From: Vogesella oryzae
GTDB lineage: Bacteria > Pseudomonadota > Gammaproteobacteria > Burkholderiales > Chromobacteriaceae
Length of the DNA stretch: 37,450 nucleotides
Assembly (NCBI RefSeq): GCF_902829295.1
Contig: NZ_CADEPL010000028.1
Coordinates: 1-37,450 of the forward strand
Reading direction: 5' to 3'
Of this stretch, positions 34,098-37,450 are shown in pieces (positions within the stretch are counted from its first letter, which is position 1; each line of letters begins with the position of its first letter). A program made the position numbers and the translations under genes. The notes under the pieces were generated by a model. The model saw only the letters and a program-made list of their open reading frames with translations, made no database searches and was not told where the DNA came from.

Positions 34098-34970
34098 TCA
34101 TACGCGGTTTGCCAGGGTCGCCGCCAGAAAATCCAGTAAACCCGCCAATTTCGGCGGCATAAATCGGCTGCGCGGGTAGGTGGCCCAGATGCCATCCTGC
34201 AGGGTGTAGCCGGGCAAGACTGCTACCAATTGACCGCTTTCCAGATGGGGGGCCACGTAATAGTCCGGTAGCTGCACCAGGCCCAGACCTTGCAGCGCTG
34301 CATCAAGCAGCGCCGCGCCGCTGTTGCAGCGCAAGCGTCCGCTGACGCGCACTTCGCGCAAACGGTCGCCCTCGTTAAAGCGCCAGAAGTCGATGGTGCC
34401 GACCAGACACTGGTGCCGGTTCAGTTCGGCCAACGTGTGGGGCGCCCCGTGCCGGGTCAGGTAGTCGGGTGTGGCGCATACGTAATGGCGCCGGCTGCCA
34501 AGCTGACGCAGCATCAGCGAAGATTCGTCCATCGGACCCAGACGGATGCCCAGGTCGTAACCTTCCGCGACCAGATCGATCTTGCGGTTGTCCAGACTTA
34601 ACTCGGCGCTGACCTGCGGGTGTGATAGCAGATAGCGGTTAAGCAGCGGAGAAATCACCGTCTCGCCGTAATAGGTGGGGGCGGTGATGCGCAAATGGCC
34701 GGACGGCGTGCCCTGGGCCTGTGACAGAGCCTGCTCGGCCTGCTGCAGGCCATCCAGCAGCGGACGGCAGTGCTGGTAGTACAGTTGGCCTGCCTCGGTA
34801 ACGCTGACACGGCGGGTGGTGCGATACAGCAGGCGGGTCGCCAAGCGTGCTTCCAATGCACTGACCTGGCGGCTGACTTGTGCCACCGACATGCCAAGCC
34901 GCTGTGCCGCCACGGTAAAGCTTTGTGTCTCCACCACGGTGACGAATTCCACGATACCTTGCCACTGCAT
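34098..34970 (-). CDS. LysR-family transcriptional regulator, divergent from the formaldehyde operon
   Basis: A 290-residue LysR regulator. The ATG at 34970 gives the usual beginning MQWQGIVEFVTVVETQSFTVAAQRLGMSVAQVS, with the winged helix-turn-helix in residues 3-62 (SRQVSALEARLATRLLYRTTRRVSVTEAG). An in-frame ATG 33 bases upstream adds an unlikely hydrophobic tail and is rejected. The C-terminal effector domain starts at about residue 88 (GHLRITAPTYYGETVISPLL). It is divergent from the class III alcohol dehydrogenase gene across 127 bases, the classic arrangement for a LysR activator of the adjacent pathway. An 8-base inverted repeat CCAATACA/TGTATTGG (34979-34986 and 35020-35027) in that region is a candidate site. 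The inducer is unknown; formaldehyde or its glutathione adduct is an inference. Confidence 0.92.
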   Translation of the reverse strand: MQWQGIVEFVTVVETQSFTVAAQRLGMSVAQVSRQVSALEARLATRLLYRTTRRVSVTEAGQLYYQHCRPLLDGLQQAEQALSQAQGTPSGHLRITAPTYYGETVISPLLNRYLLSHPQVSAELSLDNRKIDLVAEGYDLGIRLGPMDESSLMLRQLGSRRHYVCATPDYLTRHGAPHTLAELNRHQCLVGTIDFWRFNEGDRLREVRVSGRLRCNSGAALLDAALQGLGLVQLPDYYVAPHLESGQLVAVLPGYTLQDGIWATYPRSRFMPPKLAGLLDFLAATLANRV

Positions 34971-34978
34971 GATTGTTA

Positions 34979-36222
<1,244 letters not shown>

Positions 36223-36229
36223 GGCCGGC

Positions 36230-37072
36230 ATGAGCGCCACACTTGAGCTGCTGTCCAGCCAGCGCGCCTTCGGTGGCTGGCACAAGCGCTACCGGCACCA
36301 GTCGGCCAGCACCAGCACGACGATGACTTTTGCCATCTACCTGCCGCCGCAGACCGCGCACGGCGAGCGGGTGCCGGTGCTGTACTGGCTGTCCGGCCTC
36401 ACTTGCAACGACGAGAACTTTGCCACCAAGGCCGGCGCGCAGCGTGTGGCGGCCGAACTGGGGCTGGCGCTGGTGATGCCGGATACCAGCCCGCGTGGCG
36501 AAGGCGTAGCCGATGCCGATCGCTACGATCTGGGGCAGGGGGCCGGTTTCTACGTCAATGCCACCCAGGCGCCGTGGTCCGCGCACTACCGCATGTACGA
36601 CTACGTGGTAGAGGAACTGCCGGCGCTGGTGGAGGCCAGCTTTCCGGTCAGCGAAAAACGGGCGATCAGCGGCCACTCCATGGGCGGCCACGGTGCGCTG
36701 ATGGTGGCGCTGCGCAACCCGGGGCGCTATGCCTCGGTGTCGGCATTTGCGCCCATCGTCAACCCGGCGTCGGTGCCGTGGGGGCAGCTGGCGTTTGCCA
36801 CTTACCTGGGCGAAGACCGCGCGGCATGGGCGGCCTACGACAGCTGCCAGCTGCTGGCCACGGCCCAACCCTTACCGACGCTGGTGGATCAGGGCGAACA
36901 GGACAGCTTCAAGCCGGAGCAGTTGCAACCGGAGGCGCTACAGTTGGCCGCGAGCAAGCGTGACTGGCCGCTGACGCTGCGGCTGCAGCCGGGCTACGAC
37001 CACAGCTACTACTTTGTCGCCAGCTTCATCGAGGAGCATTTGCGCTTTCATGCGGCCAACCTGGCAGACTAA
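36230..37072 (+). CDS. fghA: S-formylglutathione hydrolase
   Basis: A 280-residue serine esterase that hydrolyses S-formylglutathione to formate and glutathione, completing glutathione-dependent formaldehyde detoxification. ATG 36230 lies seven bases after the dehydrogenase stop and gives the standard N-terminus ([21 protein letters not shown]). The alpha/beta hydrolase nucleophile is Ser150 in [11 protein letters not shown]; the acid is probably in DQGEQDSF and the His in [20 protein letters not shown] with the conserved Cys is also present. Length is normal (about 280). A strong terminator follows. Two GCGGCCAAC words are near the 3' end (36953 and 37052). Confidence 0.97.
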   Translation: MSATLELLSSQRAFGGWHKRYRHQSASTSTTMTFAIYLPPQTAHGERVPVLYWLSGLTCNDENFATKAGAQRVAAELGLALVMPDTSPRGEGVADADRYDLGQGAGFYVNATQAPWSAHYRMYDYVVEELPALVEASFPVSEKRAISGHSMGGHGALMVALRNPGRYASVSAFAPIVNPASVPWGQLAFATYLGEDRAAWAAYDSCQLLATAQPLPTLVDQGEQDSFKPEQLQPEALQLAASKRDWPLTLRLQPGYDHSYYFVASFIEEHLRFHAANLAD

Positions 37073-37094
37073 GTCATATCCGCTGCGTCAAAAA

Positions 37095-37125
37095 CCGGGC
37101 ATCGCTTGGGCGCCCGGTTTTTTTT
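37095..37125 (+). terminator. Intrinsic terminator after the formaldehyde operon
   Basis: CCGGGC (37095-37100), 11-base loop, GCCCGG (37112-37117), followed by T8 (37118-37125), 23 bases after the hydrolase stop. Confidence 0.88.
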
Positions 37126-37225
37126 GCTGCCGATAGCGGTTCGCGATGAGTGGCATAGCCACAATCGATTTCCGGGCGGCCAACATGTTGCCTAGGCTGA
37201 AGCATCCTGCCGTGGAGTGCGCAAT

Positions 37226-37384
37226 ATGGACACCACACTAGAATGCCGGGTCTGCATGGAAGAAATTCCGCCGGATCACAACAGCGAGAAGGACGAGTAC
37301 GTCAGCAACTTCTGCGGGCTGGAGTGCTACCAGCAATGGCAGCGGCAGGCGCCGCAGCCACTGCAGCAGCCGGAAGCCGCCTGA
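37226..37384 (+). CDS. Small Cys-rich zinc-ribbon-like protein (DUF3330-like)
   Basis: A 52-residue protein from ATG 37226, with GGAG about nine bases upstream. It has paired Cys: ECRVC (Cys7, Cys10) and FCGLEC (Cys30, Cys34), with the acidic middle EEIPPDHNSEKDEYVSNF, then a Gln/Pro-rich tail. Four Cys in this spacing suggest a single zinc site. The pattern C-x2-C ... YVxxFCGLxCYxxW resembles small proteins classed as DUF3330, whose function is unknown. It is separated from the formaldehyde operon by a terminator. A GCGGCCAAC word sits upstream at 37176. The remaining 66 bases to the window end show nothing I can call. Confidence 0.65.
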   Translation: MDTTLECRVCMEEIPPDHNSEKDEYVSNFCGLECYQQWQRQAPQPLQQPEAA

Positions 37385-37450
37385 AGGCCGGCCGTACCTG
37401 ATGCGTAGGCCCAGCGTTGCGTTTTTGTTGTAGCTGAAATGGCAAAAGGC

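Overview
This is a G+C-rich, gene-dense chromosomal window (roughly 60% G+C by eye) from a betaproteobacterium. Gene content and protein sequences (cbb3 oxidase assembly genes ccoI-ccoS, trkA/trkH, bipA, ftsK-hemH, a glutathione-dependent formaldehyde operon, an rpfE-like gene coupled to recJ) suggest Neisseriales, most likely Chromobacteriaceae (Chromobacterium/Vogesella/Aquitalea type). The genus is an inference. I see no tRNA, rRNA, insertion sequence, prophage or CRISPR array.

Layout. 1-7181 (minus): a tightly packed run trkA - broken VOC/glyoxalase-like gene - trkH - slt transglycosylase - NAD-binding epimerase-like protein - cca (runs off the left edge), with a good promoter at 7268-7295. 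7317-9957 (minus): ccoI-ccoS, closed by a terminator made of two head-to-head copies of a repeated word. 10009-10998 (plus): quinone oxidoreductase. 11065-11925 (minus): an unrecognised protein. 12037-13851 (plus): typA/bipA. 14032-15727 (minus): a umuD-umuC pair whose UmuD lacks both catalytic residues. 15880-16728 (plus): psd. 16908-19595 (minus): two tandem lipoprotein amino-acid-binding proteins. 19868-23324 (minus): ftsK then hemH. 23452-25950 (minus): M23 peptidase then anmK. 26223-30553 (plus): rpfE-like, recJ, rmuC. 30618-30758 (plus): a probable small membrane protein. 30886-34009 (minus): a secreted molybdopterin-fold protein and a hybrid histidine kinase. 34098-37072: a LysR regulator divergent from the formaldehyde detoxification pair (S-(hydroxymethyl)glutathione dehydrogenase and S-formylglutathione hydrolase). 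37226-37384: a small Cys-rich protein.

The outstanding signal is not a gene. The 9-base word GCGGCCAAC (either strand; usually extended to TGCGGCCAAC) occurs exactly at least 41 times in 37 kb, against roughly one expected by base composition. It is on both strands in near-equal numbers (19 and 22), mostly inside genes, and also forms the stems of intergenic hairpins, including a textbook terminator. It is densest in the rpfE-like/recJ/rmuC block (11 copies in 4.3 kb). This is how the DNA uptake sequences of Neisseriaceae behave, but the word differs from the Neisseria GCCGTCTGAA family. I propose a distinct DNA-uptake-sequence-like repeat in this lineage.

Other points of interest are the non-cleavable-looking UmuD with a palindrome in its promoter, the small membrane protein with its own expression signals, a deletion/frameshift inside the trk operon, and the periplasmic-partner/hybrid-kinase pair.
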